DNA from: Allobosea sp. BH3
GTDB lineage: Bacteria > Pseudomonadota > Alphaproteobacteria > Rhizobiales > Beijerinckiaceae
Assembly (NCBI RefSeq): GCF_025499465.1
Contig: NZ_JAIMCA010000004.1
Location: 496,001-560,000 of the forward strand
Reading direction: 5' to 3'
Length of the DNA stretch: 64,000 nucleotides
This document shows positions 43,156-50,937 of the stretch, piece by piece. The stretch's first letter is position 1. Every line of letters begins with the position of its first letter. Both the position numbers and the translations under genes were made by a program. Below the pieces are notes generated by a model. That model was given only the letters and a program-made list of their open reading frames with translations, was not told the origin of the DNA and searched no databases.

Positions 43156-43971
43156 GTGCCGCCGCTCTCAATCTTCATCATTGCCCAGAATGAGGCGGAC
43201 CGGATCGGTCGCACGATCGAGGCGGCGCGTGGATTGAGCGACGATATTCTCGTGGTTGACTCCGGATCCAGCGACGGCACTCAGGCTCTGGCCGAAGCGC
43301 TCGGCGCGCGCGTCATGTTCAACCCTTGGCCGGGCTATGGCCCGCAGAAGCGCTTCGCCGAAGAGCAGTGCCGGCATGACTGGCTGCTCAATCTCGACGC
43401 CGACGAAGTCCTGCCCCCCGATCTCGCCGCCGAGATCGCCGCGCTCTTCGCCCGGGGCGAGCCCTCGGCCGACGCCTACAAGATTCGCATCGCCGAAATC
43501 TTCCCCGGCGAGCGGGCGCCGCATCGCTTCGCCTATGCGCTGGCGCCGGTGCGGCTCTACCGCAAGAGCAAAGGTCGCTATTCGCCTTCGCCCGTGCATG
43601 ACCGTGTGGACCTTCAGCCCGGCGCCCGCGTCGGAAAGCTGAACGGAACGGTCCATCACTTCTCCGTCCGTTCGCTCGGCGAGCAGATGGAGAAGCTCAA
43701 CGCCTACAGCGACGCGCAGGCCGACGATCTGGATGCGCGCGGCGAAACGCTCTCGGTATTCAGGCTGGCCGCCGAGTTCCCGGCCAATTTCGTCAAGGCC
43801 TATATCGGGCGGCGCCATGCGCTGCGCGGCATCTACGGCTTCATGACCGCGATGAACTACGCCTTCTACCGCTATCTGCGCGTCGCCAAGCATTGGGAGC
43901 GGCGCCTCGAACGACGCGCTGGAATCGTCCCGTCCGCGACGCCGGCGAAGCACGAGCCCGCCGAACGCTGA
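43156..43971 (+). CDS. Family 2 glycosyltransferase, WaaE/KdtX-like
   Basis: 271 residues, GTG start at 43156. GT-A fold: LSIFIIAQNEADRIGRTIEA at the N-terminus, DILVVDSGSSDGTQALA, and the metal-binding DADE in WLLNLDADEVLPPDL near residue 85. The later VHHFSVRSLGEQMEKLN and GRRHALRGIYGFMTAMNYAFY match WaaE/LgtF-type lipopolysaccharide core glucosyltransferases. It acts at the cytoplasmic face of the inner membrane on lipopolysaccharide core or a related glycan. It is alone, away from other core genes. Confidence 0.87.
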   Translation: MPPLSIFIIAQNEADRIGRTIEAARGLSDDILVVDSGSSDGTQALAEALGARVMFNPWPGYGPQKRFAEEQCRHDWLLNLDADEVLPPDLAAEIAALFARGEPSADAYKIRIAEIFPGERAPHRFAYALAPVRLYRKSKGRYSPSPVHDRVDLQPGARVGKLNGTVHHFSVRSLGEQMEKLNAYSDAQADDLDARGETLSVFRLAAEFPANFVKAYIGRRHALRGIYGFMTAMNYAFYRYLRVAKHWERRLERRAGIVPSATPAKHEPAER

Positions 43972-44007
43972 GCCGGAGAGCCGGCCCTGCCGTGCCGGCC
44001 TCGGACC

Positions 44008-44637
44008 TTAGACCGCCCCTTCGACCCGATACGGAGCCCGGCCGCTCGCCAGTGCCGAATCGAGCAGTTCCAGCCGATCCTGCCCCCAGAACACCTCGCC
44101 ATCGAGCACATAGCTCGGCGCGCCGAAGACGCCGGCCGCGACGGCCGCTTCCCGCGAGTCATTATATCGTTGCTGCACCGGCTCGCTTTCGGCCGCCTCC
44201 AGCAAAGTCGAGCCGTCGAACCCGGCGCGCGACGCGACGGCGAGCAGCGCCTCCGGCCGGCTCATATCGTCCTCGCGAGCCCAGACGCCGGCCATCACGT
44301 CTTCGATGAAACCGGACGGATCGCCCCCACCCAGCATGATCGCGATCGCCATGCGATCCGCCTGTGCGGGATCGAAAGGGAAATGCTTCGGCTGCAGCAC
44401 GAGCTTGCGGCCGCGCCGCTCGCGCCAACGCTGGAGATCCATCAGCCGGTAGCGCTGGCGCACGGGATGGCGCTTCGGCAGCGGAACCCCGCCCGTCTCG
44501 TCGAAGACGGAGCGCAGCGGCACCGGCCGATAGTCGATGTCGCAGCCATGCCGCCGGGCGATCTCATGGAAGAGCTCGTTGCCGAGATAGGTCCAGGGCG
44601 AATGCAGCGAGAAGTAATAGGCGATGGACCGAGGCAA
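44008..44637 (-). CDS. 2-hydroxychromene-2-carboxylate isomerase/DsbA-like protein
   Basis: 209 residues of the kappa-class GST/DsbA fold: IAYYFSLHSPWTYLGNELFHEIA at the start with Ser at the catalytic position (no CxxC), LPKRHPVRQRYRLMDLQRW, and the C-terminal AVAAGVFGAPSYVLDGEVFWGQDRLELLD. HCCA isomerases take part in naphthalene degradation with glutathione, but many homologues have unknown substrates and no degradation genes are nearby. Cytoplasmic; no signal peptide. Convergent with the glycosyltransferase. Confidence 0.87.
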   Translation of the reverse strand: MPRSIAYYFSLHSPWTYLGNELFHEIARRHGCDIDYRPVPLRSVFDETGGVPLPKRHPVRQRYRLMDLQRWRERRGRKLVLQPKHFPFDPAQADRMAIAIMLGGGDPSGFIEDVMAGVWAREDDMSRPEALLAVASRAGFDGSTLLEAAESEPVQQRYNDSREAAVAAGVFGAPSYVLDGEVFWGQDRLELLDSALASGRAPYRVEGAV

Positions 44638-44714
44638 GGCAGGACTCGCAGGCGAGAGAGGAAGAGAAAGACCCTACACCCCGAATGACGGGACAGGCAG
44701 GGGATTCAACGCGG

Positions 44715-44999
44715 TCAGGCAGCCTTGTTCTTCATGGCGCCGATGATCACGGTGAGGATCGCACCGCCGGCACCGCCACTGATCAGATTGGCGAGGATGC
44801 TTCCAACGCTGAGATTGCCGCCCTGCGCCGCGGCGCTGATCGCCGGCAGGACAAGCGGGACGAGTTGGCCCAGCACGCCGCCGCCGACCAGCCCCGAGAT
44901 CGTATTGCCCAAGGTTCCGAGATCGAAACTGGGGCTGGCCTTGCCGGCCGCATTGCCGCCGATCGCACCGGCGACGAGGTTCATCAGAATCTGCTCCAT
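44715..44999 (-). CDS. Small glycine-rich hydrophobic protein
   Basis: 94 residues, start at 44999 (MEQILMNLVAGAIGGNAAGK); an upstream in-frame extension to 45107 lacks any conserved look. Repeated Gly-rich hydrophobic stretches (LGTLGNTISGLVGGGVLGQLVPLVLP, in parts; GGAGGAILTVIIGAM) suggest membrane association or an amyloid-like or oligomeric assembly. Proteins of this pattern are widespread in alphaproteobacteria as unnamed proteins, sometimes wrongly called DNA methyltransferase. A GCCGAG sequence precedes the start. Function unknown. Confidence 0.68.
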   Translation of the reverse strand: MEQILMNLVAGAIGGNAAGKASPSFDLGTLGNTISGLVGGGVLGQLVPLVLPAISAAAQGGNLSVGSILANLISGGAGGAILTVIIGAMKNKAA

Positions 45000-45149
45000 C
45001 TCGGCCCCGCATCTCGCATGCACCGCCCGACGGACATCCCGGGCCGGGGAAGCGATGCATTCGACCGGCCTGGGCGCGACGATGACTCCGTCCGCACAAT
45101 CCAGCAAGCGCTGGTTGCAGACCGCCGCCGGCTATCGGTGAAGTCGATA

Positions 45150-45914
45150 CTAGTCGAGCGCGATCGCCGAGATCAGCCGGCCATAGTCGCTTTCACCACG
45201 ATGGGTGGTGCGCCGATAGCTGAAGAAGCGCGTCTCGTCGGCATAGGTGCACAGGCCCATATCGACGAAGCGGCCGATCCCGGCCTCCTGCGCCTTCAGC
45301 GCGATGAAGGCCGGCAGGTCGAACATCGCATGGGCGGCGCGCTCGGACGCCGTGAAGAAGCGGGCATAGGTCCGGTTCTCGGCCTTGAAGCGCTCGATGA
45401 ATTCCGGCCCGACCTCATAGGCCCTGGCGCTGATGGTCGGCCCCAGCACGGCGAGGATGCGCTCCCGCCTTGCGCCGAGCTTCTCCATCGCCGTCACCGT
45501 CGCGCCGACCACGCCGCTAAAGGCGCCCTTCCAGCCGGAATGCGCCGCCCCGATCACCCGCGCCTCGCCATCCGCGAAGAGAATCGGCCCGCAATCGGCG
45601 CTGGAAACGCCGAGCGCGACGTTCTGCGAGACCGTCACCATCGCATCCGCCTTCGGCCGCTCGCCGGCCCAGGGGCCCGTCACGACTTCGACGTCGGGAG
45701 AATGCACCTGGTACAGGCTGACGAGATGGGTTGGTTCGACCTTGAGATGCCGCGCCATCCGCGCCCGGTTCTCGGCAATGGCTGCCGGCTCGTCGTTCGA
45801 GCCGAGCCCGCCGTTGAGCGAGCCGTAAATGCCGCCGGACGCGCCGCCCTCGCGGGTGAAGAAGGCGTGGCGGATGCCGGCTTCGCCAGCGAGTTCGCGG
45901 GAGGTGATGAACAT
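45150..45914 (-). CDS. pgeF: Peptidoglycan editing factor (YfiH/DUF152 family)
   Basis: 254 residues. Family signature: HAFFTREGGASGGIYGSLNGG near residue 15, LVSLYQVHSPDV, GVSSADCGPILFADGEARVIGAAHSGWKGAFSGV (in parts) with the Cys and two His forming the zinc or copper site, and ERFFSYRRT near the end. PgeF hydrolyses misincorporated L-Ser muropeptides and keeps peptidoglycan composition; older names are polyphenol oxidase/laccase. It follows the MidA-type gene by 53 bp and lgt, so it belongs to an envelope-linked operon. Confidence 0.93.
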   Translation of the reverse strand: MFITSRELAGEAGIRHAFFTREGGASGGIYGSLNGGLGSNDEPAAIAENRARMARHLKVEPTHLVSLYQVHSPDVEVVTGPWAGERPKADAMVTVSQNVALGVSSADCGPILFADGEARVIGAAHSGWKGAFSGVVGATVTAMEKLGARRERILAVLGPTISARAYEVGPEFIERFKAENRTYARFFTASERAAHAMFDLPAFIALKAQEAGIGRFVDMGLCTYADETRFFSYRRTTHRGESDYGRLISAIALD

Positions 45915-45967
45915 GGCGTCGTCCGGTTTGGCGAATCCGCGAGGGGCGGCAAAGAGAGCGGCGGATA

Positions 45968-47059
45968 TCAGCCCTGATCTGGCAGCCGATGAAGGTCAAA
46001 TCCGGGCAGCAGCGGCAGGTCGGGTCGGGATAGAGCGAGAACCTTGAACAATTCGCCCATGCCGGTCTCACCCGGCTCGATCAACCGGTCGAAAGCGGCT
46101 GAAATCGCATCCCGCTGATCGGCATCGGCCTTCAGCGACAGCGCCTGCGCGCGTTGCGCCAGCCCCAGCGCCAGCAGGAAGTCGCGCTGGCTCGCCGGCC
46201 CGTGCAGCGCTGCGCCCGCCTTCAGGGCTGCGTGCCCCATGCGCTCGAAATCGACATGGACGGTGAGGTCCGCCTCCCCCGGCTGAGCGAGAGGATCGAC
46301 GAAGCCATGCTTGCGCATCGCCTGCAGCGTGTCGCCGTAGCCGGAGCGGACCGAGCCATAGTCGATGAACAGCGCCGCCCCACCTTCGGCCGCGACGTGC
46401 CCCGCCACCTGCCCGACGATGTCCAGCGCCAGCGAAGGCTGCTCGAAGACGGAGCCTGCCGGCGCACTGACCCCAAGCGCCCCCTCGGCTTGGGCCGCTA
46501 GCCCGAAAGCGAGCTTTCCCTCCGAGTCGAGCCCCACCAACCGCTCGCGCCAACCCTCTTGTGTCATCACGAACTGGTCGAGCGGCAGGGCGTCGAGGAA
46601 TTCGTTGGCGACGAGAATGACCGGCCCTTCGAGCGCGCTCGCAAGACCATCGTGCCAGACCGGGTCGAAGCCCGTGAGTGCCGCCGCCTGCCGGGCGCGC
46701 AGCGCGGGGCTCGTCTCGACCAGATGGATCGAAGCCGCCTCGCGGAAGCCGGGCAAGATCCGCGTTGCCCGCAGCATGTCGGACATCAGCGTGCCGCGCC
46801 CCGGCCCGAGCTCGACCAGCCGGAACCGCGCCGGCGCGCCCATCGCCTGCCAGAGATGCGCGGCCCAAAGCCCGATCAACTCGCCGAACATCTGGCTGAT
46901 CTCGGGCGCCGTGGTGAAGTCGCCCTCGCGCCCGAAGGGGTCCCGCGTCGTGTAGTAGCCATGGCGCGGATGGCCGAGGCAGAGCCCCATATAGCGCGAC
47001 ACGGGCATTGGCCCGTCAGCTCGGATGATCTCGACGATCTCTGCTTCGAGCGCGTTCAC
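45968..47059 (-). CDS. SAM-dependent methyltransferase, MidA/NDUFAF7 homologue
   Basis: 363 residues; the GTG start at 47059 overlaps the lgt stop as GTGA, giving translational coupling. The SAM domain has RFRLVELGPGRGTLMSDMLRA near residue 75 with preceding PLSRYM-type motif PVSRYMGLCLGHPRHGYYTTRDPFG (in parts), and ILVANEFLDALPLDQFV and GAALFIDYGSVRSGYGDTLQ. The mitochondrial relative NDUFAF7 methylates a complex I subunit arginine, so a role in NADH dehydrogenase assembly is possible but unproven here. A longer in-frame reading upstream is within lgt and not real. Confidence 0.9.
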   Translation of the reverse strand: MNALEAEIVEIIRADGPMPVSRYMGLCLGHPRHGYYTTRDPFGREGDFTTAPEISQMFGELIGLWAAHLWQAMGAPARFRLVELGPGRGTLMSDMLRATRILPGFREAASIHLVETSPALRARQAAALTGFDPVWHDGLASALEGPVILVANEFLDALPLDQFVMTQEGWRERLVGLDSEGKLAFGLAAQAEGALGVSAPAGSVFEQPSLALDIVGQVAGHVAAEGGAALFIDYGSVRSGYGDTLQAMRKHGFVDPLAQPGEADLTVHVDFERMGHAALKAGAALHGPASQRDFLLALGLAQRAQALSLKADADQRDAISAAFDRLIEPGETGMGELFKVLALSRPDLPLLPGFDLHRLPDQG

Positions 47060-47898
47060 GCGCGCGGCCCGGCCCTGCTGCGCAGCGCGAGCCAGAGCCC
47101 GGCGAAGAACACCGGCAGCGACAGCACCATGCCCATCGTGATGCCGCCCGAAAGCGCATCGACCGAGGTGCCGAACAGGAAGCCGAGCTGCGGATCGGGC
47201 TCGCGGAAGAACTCGCAGACGATGCGCGCGACCGCATAGCCCATGCCGAAGACGCCGGCGACCAAGCCCGGTCGTTTGAAGCCGCCGAAGCGCACCAGCA
47301 GGTTGACCAGCACGAAGAGCAGAATGCCCTCCCCCAGCGCCTCGTAGAGCTGGCTTGGATGGCGCGGCACCGGCCCGCCATGAGGAAAGACCATCGCCCA
47401 GGGAACGTCGGGAGCCGGCCGGCCCCAGAGCTCGGCATTGATGAAATTGGCGATGCGCCCGAGAAAGAGCCCGATCGGCACGACAGCGCCCGCGAGGTCG
47501 AAGACCGAGAGCGCCGGATAGCCGCGCCGCCGCGCGAACAGCCACAGGCCCAGCGTCGCGCCGATCAGCCCGCCATGGAAGGACATGCCGCCCTGCCAGA
47601 TCGCGATGATGTCCTGCGGCCGGGAGAGGTAGCGTTCGAGATCGTAGAACAGCACGAAGCCGATCCGCCCGCCGAGCACGACGCCGATCGCCACGAAGAG
47701 CAGCATGTCGTCGAGCTCTTCCGGCTTCGGCCGCGCCCGCCCGCCCCAGAGCCCCTCGGCCATGACGAGCCGGCGCGCATACCACCAGCCGCCGATCAGG
47801 CCGACGACATAGGCGAGCCCGTACCATTTCACCGCAAGCGGTCCGAGCTGGACCGCGACGGGATCGATCATCGGAAAGGGAATCGCGAAGACGGGCAT
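47056..47898 (-). CDS. lgt: Prolipoprotein diacylglyceryl transferase
   Basis: 280 residues, seven transmembrane segments. The Lgt signature GRIANFINAELWGRP near residue 145, HGGLIGATLGLW near residue 105 with the catalytic His, and the RHPSQLYEALGEG block are intact. Lgt transfers diacylglycerol from phosphatidylglycerol to the lipobox Cys, which here includes the CAP-domain lipoprotein at 887-1447. The start MPVFAIPFPMIDPVAVQLGP is typical. First gene of the lgt-MidA-pgeF run. Confidence 0.96.
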   Translation of the reverse strand: MPVFAIPFPMIDPVAVQLGPLAVKWYGLAYVVGLIGGWWYARRLVMAEGLWGGRARPKPEELDDMLLFVAIGVVLGGRIGFVLFYDLERYLSRPQDIIAIWQGGMSFHGGLIGATLGLWLFARRRGYPALSVFDLAGAVVPIGLFLGRIANFINAELWGRPAPDVPWAMVFPHGGPVPRHPSQLYEALGEGILLFVLVNLLVRFGGFKRPGLVAGVFGMGYAVARIVCEFFREPDPQLGFLFGTSVDALSGGITMGMVLSLPVFFAGLWLALRSRAGPRA

Positions 47899-48083
47899 GA
47901 GGAGTATCCGGCAGCGGGCGCACGGTGATGGCTGCCGGGCCGTGATGCGGTCAAGCGAAAAGGCGCCCTGCCGGTCCAGGCAGGGGCCAGTTGATGCGCC
48001 GGGAAGCAGCGCTCCGGCTCAAGACAAGCGGCAGCAACCTTCGGCAAACGCCTTAGGAAAGCCCTGCGCGATTCTCGTCGTTG

Positions 48084-49520
48084 CTATTGGCCAACGAGCG
48101 CCGGAAGTCCCTGAATTTTTGTCATCGGCGGCGGATTCCAGCGCCCGGTAAGCGCCTCCGATTTCGGGCCATAGAGCCGCATCGTCAGGTTGAAGGCGCC
48201 TTTCGGAGACGGAAGCCAGTTGGCCTCCCTGTCCGGCCCGGGGCTTTCGTTCTGCATATAGAGCGTCAGGGAACCGTCGGGATTGTATTTGAACGGCATC
48301 CAGCTGCTCACGGCAAAGCGGTTGAGGCTGTTGGCGACCTGGAAGCCCTCCTGATCGTAGAGGGTGATCGACCAGAACGCGTTGACCGGCGGCGCCGCGC
48401 CGCGCTCGAACTGGATCGTGTACTTGCTGCCGCCGTCGAGCGGCCTGCCGGCTTCGTCGCCGAGATTGAGCGGATAGATCGCATCCTCGGGCAGGTTCGC
48501 GCCGAGACCGACCTGCGCGACGATGGCCCGCTTGAGATAGTAGTTGCCGTAGACGCCCATCGTGTCGGTGTTCATCGACCAATGATTGGCGACACGCGCC
48601 AGCGTCGGGATTTTCCACTCCATCAGCTTGCGTGCAGCCTCCGGCGTCCCCTGGAGGCCGCTCCGCACAGCCGGAGAGAGCTTTTCGACATCGAAGCTCT
48701 TGCCGGCCTCGATCCCGATTCGCCTCATCTGCGCGATGATCGGCTGGTCGGTGAGATGGGGTGGGTGGAGCTTGAGTAGCTCTGCGGCGTAGCCGAAATA
48801 GGCTGCCGCCGGCATGGCGTCGACCTGCGCCTTTGGCGCCGTCTTCATATCGACATTCGGGTCGATCCTGACCTCGGCGGCGCGGGGCGGCTTCCCCCAA
48901 TCCGACAGCAGCGTGACCTTGTAGCCGGCCTGGATCTTGTGCACGGCTTCATAGTCGGGCGGCCCGTCCGTCTTGGTCCGGCCGATCACCCAGACCGTCG
49001 GCGTCGGGGCGTCGATCCGCGTCATCCCGTCGGGAACCGTGCCGCTCCATTTCGGCGGCGTGAGCAGGAAGTTGCCGGCCTGCGTTCCCGTCGTGCGCCA
49101 GCCCGGCGATGCGAACACGTCCGACCACATGTCGAGCATCGGCAGGAGATAGAACCGTCCGCCGGTGTCGGGCACGGATACGACGGCGGCATCCTTCGAC
49201 ATGTCGATCCAAGCGATCGAATACAGCGTGTCGAAGTTGGGCCGGACGACGTCCCGGAAATCGGCAGGCGGGAACTCAGGCACATTGACGAACATGTTCA
49301 TCGGCCCGCGCCCGAAGACCTTGCCGGGCTCGATGTTGGTCGCCTGCCGGCGTGTCACGTCCATCGTGACCAGCGGGTAGAGGTAAATATAGGCATCCAC
49401 CCCGATCGAGTGGGCCTCGGCCTCGGTGACGGCTGGCGGGCTGCTTTGAGCCATCGCCACGGGAGCAAGAATTGAAGCCAATAAAGCGCAGAAAGAATTA
49501 ACAAGTAAATGTCTGCCCAT
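48084..49520 (-). CDS. DUF1254/DUF1214 domain protein, exported
   Basis: 478 residues, start at 49520 (MGRHLLVNSFCALLASILAP) after a strong GGAGGT; the signal peptide ends near AMA-QS. The DUF1254 half has DAYIYLYPLVTMDVTRRQAT, FPPADFRDVVRPNFDTLYSIAWIDM (in parts) and the DUF1214 half FWSITLYDQEGFQVANSLNR with YLQNESPG-like YMQNESPGPDREANWLPSP. These two-domain proteins are usually periplasmic or surface-exposed and of unknown activity; relatives have been linked to haloalkane or phosphonate responses without mechanism. Its 5' leader is AT-rich (about 42 percent G+C in one line). Confidence 0.88.
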   Translation of the reverse strand: MGRHLLVNSFCALLASILAPVAMAQSSPPAVTEAEAHSIGVDAYIYLYPLVTMDVTRRQATNIEPGKVFGRGPMNMFVNVPEFPPADFRDVVRPNFDTLYSIAWIDMSKDAAVVSVPDTGGRFYLLPMLDMWSDVFASPGWRTTGTQAGNFLLTPPKWSGTVPDGMTRIDAPTPTVWVIGRTKTDGPPDYEAVHKIQAGYKVTLLSDWGKPPRAAEVRIDPNVDMKTAPKAQVDAMPAAAYFGYAAELLKLHPPHLTDQPIIAQMRRIGIEAGKSFDVEKLSPAVRSGLQGTPEAARKLMEWKIPTLARVANHWSMNTDTMGVYGNYYLKRAIVAQVGLGANLPEDAIYPLNLGDEAGRPLDGGSKYTIQFERGAAPPVNAFWSITLYDQEGFQVANSLNRFAVSSWMPFKYNPDGSLTLYMQNESPGPDREANWLPSPKGAFNLTMRLYGPKSEALTGRWNPPPMTKIQGLPALVGQ

Positions 49521-49786
49521 CCTGACCTCCCATTTTATTTTCTTCACGGTTTCTCGGATATGGCCGCCCTTTTTCAGTAATCTTCTGCAATATAGATCTG
49601 CTGCAACATTGCGTCGAGCATGCAAAGGCCGGCGCCTCCTTGATCCGGAGGCCATTTCGCCAGCCCGACCGATTATGACCCAAGGTCAGATGGGCGCAAG
49701 TTCTCGGGTTCTGGAGATCGCCATTCCCCCTGACTGCGCATGGCATGCCGCCCGCGGGATCGCGGGGGCCGTGCCTCACCTCATCG
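49521..49786. other. Gap between two minus-strand genes
   Basis: 266 bp between the NADPH oxidoreductase gene (upstream on the minus strand) and the DUF1254 gene. The segment near 49521-49610 is AT-rich, with TTTTATTTTC and GAAAAAGGG-type runs, and probably holds the promoter of the DUF1254 gene. The rest, toward 49786, shows no gene. Confidence 0.4.
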
Positions 49787-50806
49787 TCAAAGCTTCACGA
49801 CCAGCTTCCCGAAGTTCTTGCCTTCGAGCAGCCCGATGAAGGCTTCCGGCGCGTTCGCCAGCCCCTCGACGACGTCCTCCTTGTATTTGACGGCGCCCTC
49901 GGCGATCCAGCGCGCCATCTCGCTGCGGAAGCTCGGCCCCTGGGCCTCGGCGAACTCGCGCTGGATGAAGCCCCGGATCGTCAGGCTCTTCGACAGCACC
50001 TGCCGCATCAGAACCGGCAGCCGGTCCGGCCCCGGGAAATCGCCGGTCGCATTATATTGCGCGATCAGCCCGCAGACCGGAATGCGCGCGAATGTGTTGA
50101 GCAGCGGGAAGACGGCGTCCCAGACATGGCCACCGACATTCTCGAAATAGACATCGATGCCGTCAGGGCAGGCCGCTGCCAGCTTGCCGGCCAGGTCCGG
50201 ATCGCGATGGTCGACCACCGCGTCGAAGCCGAACTTTTCCTTCACATAGGCGCATTTCTCCGGCCCGCCGGCGATGCCCACCGCCCGCGCGCCCTTGATC
50301 CGCGCGATCTGACCGACCGCCGAGCCGACCGGCCCGCTCGCCGCCGCGACGACCACCGTCTCGCCCGTCTTCGGCTGGCCGATGGTGAGAAGCCCGGAAT
50401 AGGCGGTGAAGCCCGGCATGCCGAGCACGCCCAGCGCCGTCGAGAGCGGCGCGGCCTTCGGATCGAGCTTGCGAAGCTGTGCGCCCTTCGCCACGGCATG
50501 GGACTGCCAGCCGGAGAAGGACAACGCGAAATCACCGGCCTTGAAATCGGGATGGCGGCTTTCGAGCACCTCGCCCACGGTGCCGCCTTCCATCACCTGC
50601 CCGATCTCGGTCGAGGCGGCATAGGATTTCGCCGCGCTCATCCGGCCGCGCATATAAGGATCGAGCGAGAGGTAGCGGATCGCCAGCAGCACCTCGCCCT
50701 CCGCGGGCGCGGGAACGGCAGCATGCTCCAGCCTGAAATTCTCAGGCTTCGGCCGCCCTTCGGGACGGGAGGCGAGAACGATCCGAATATTGTCGGGCTG
50801 GGGCAT
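49787..50806 (-). CDS. NADP-dependent oxidoreductase (zinc-free MDR, leukotriene B4 dehydrogenase-like)
   Basis: 339 residues, start at 50806 (MPQPDNIRIVLASRPEGRPK). The GroES-like N-terminus has LSLDPYMRGRM, then GMPGFTAYSGLLTIGQPKTGETVVVAAASGPVGSAVGQIA (in parts) with the AASGxVG cofactor loop, and GIDVYFENVGGHVWDAVFPLL, typical of the curcumin/PTGR enoyl reductase group. No zinc ligands. It reduces alpha,beta-unsaturated aldehydes or ketones with NADPH. A 131-bp gap separates it from uvrC on the other strand. Confidence 0.92.
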   Translation of the reverse strand: MPQPDNIRIVLASRPEGRPKPENFRLEHAAVPAPAEGEVLLAIRYLSLDPYMRGRMSAAKSYAASTEIGQVMEGGTVGEVLESRHPDFKAGDFALSFSGWQSHAVAKGAQLRKLDPKAAPLSTALGVLGMPGFTAYSGLLTIGQPKTGETVVVAAASGPVGSAVGQIARIKGARAVGIAGGPEKCAYVKEKFGFDAVVDHRDPDLAGKLAAACPDGIDVYFENVGGHVWDAVFPLLNTFARIPVCGLIAQYNATGDFPGPDRLPVLMRQVLSKSLTIRGFIQREFAEAQGPSFRSEMARWIAEGAVKYKEDVVEGLANAPEAFIGLLEGKNFGKLVVKL

Positions 50807-50937
50807 GGTATTGATCCTCGTTGGGGAACGCCGCCGGCGTCTGTGACCATCTTGAAACGGCTCGGCGCCTGCGGCCCTGCATTTCCGGACGATACCAGGC
50901 GCATTCCTGACATGACGAAGCCGCTCCGGCATCCTAC

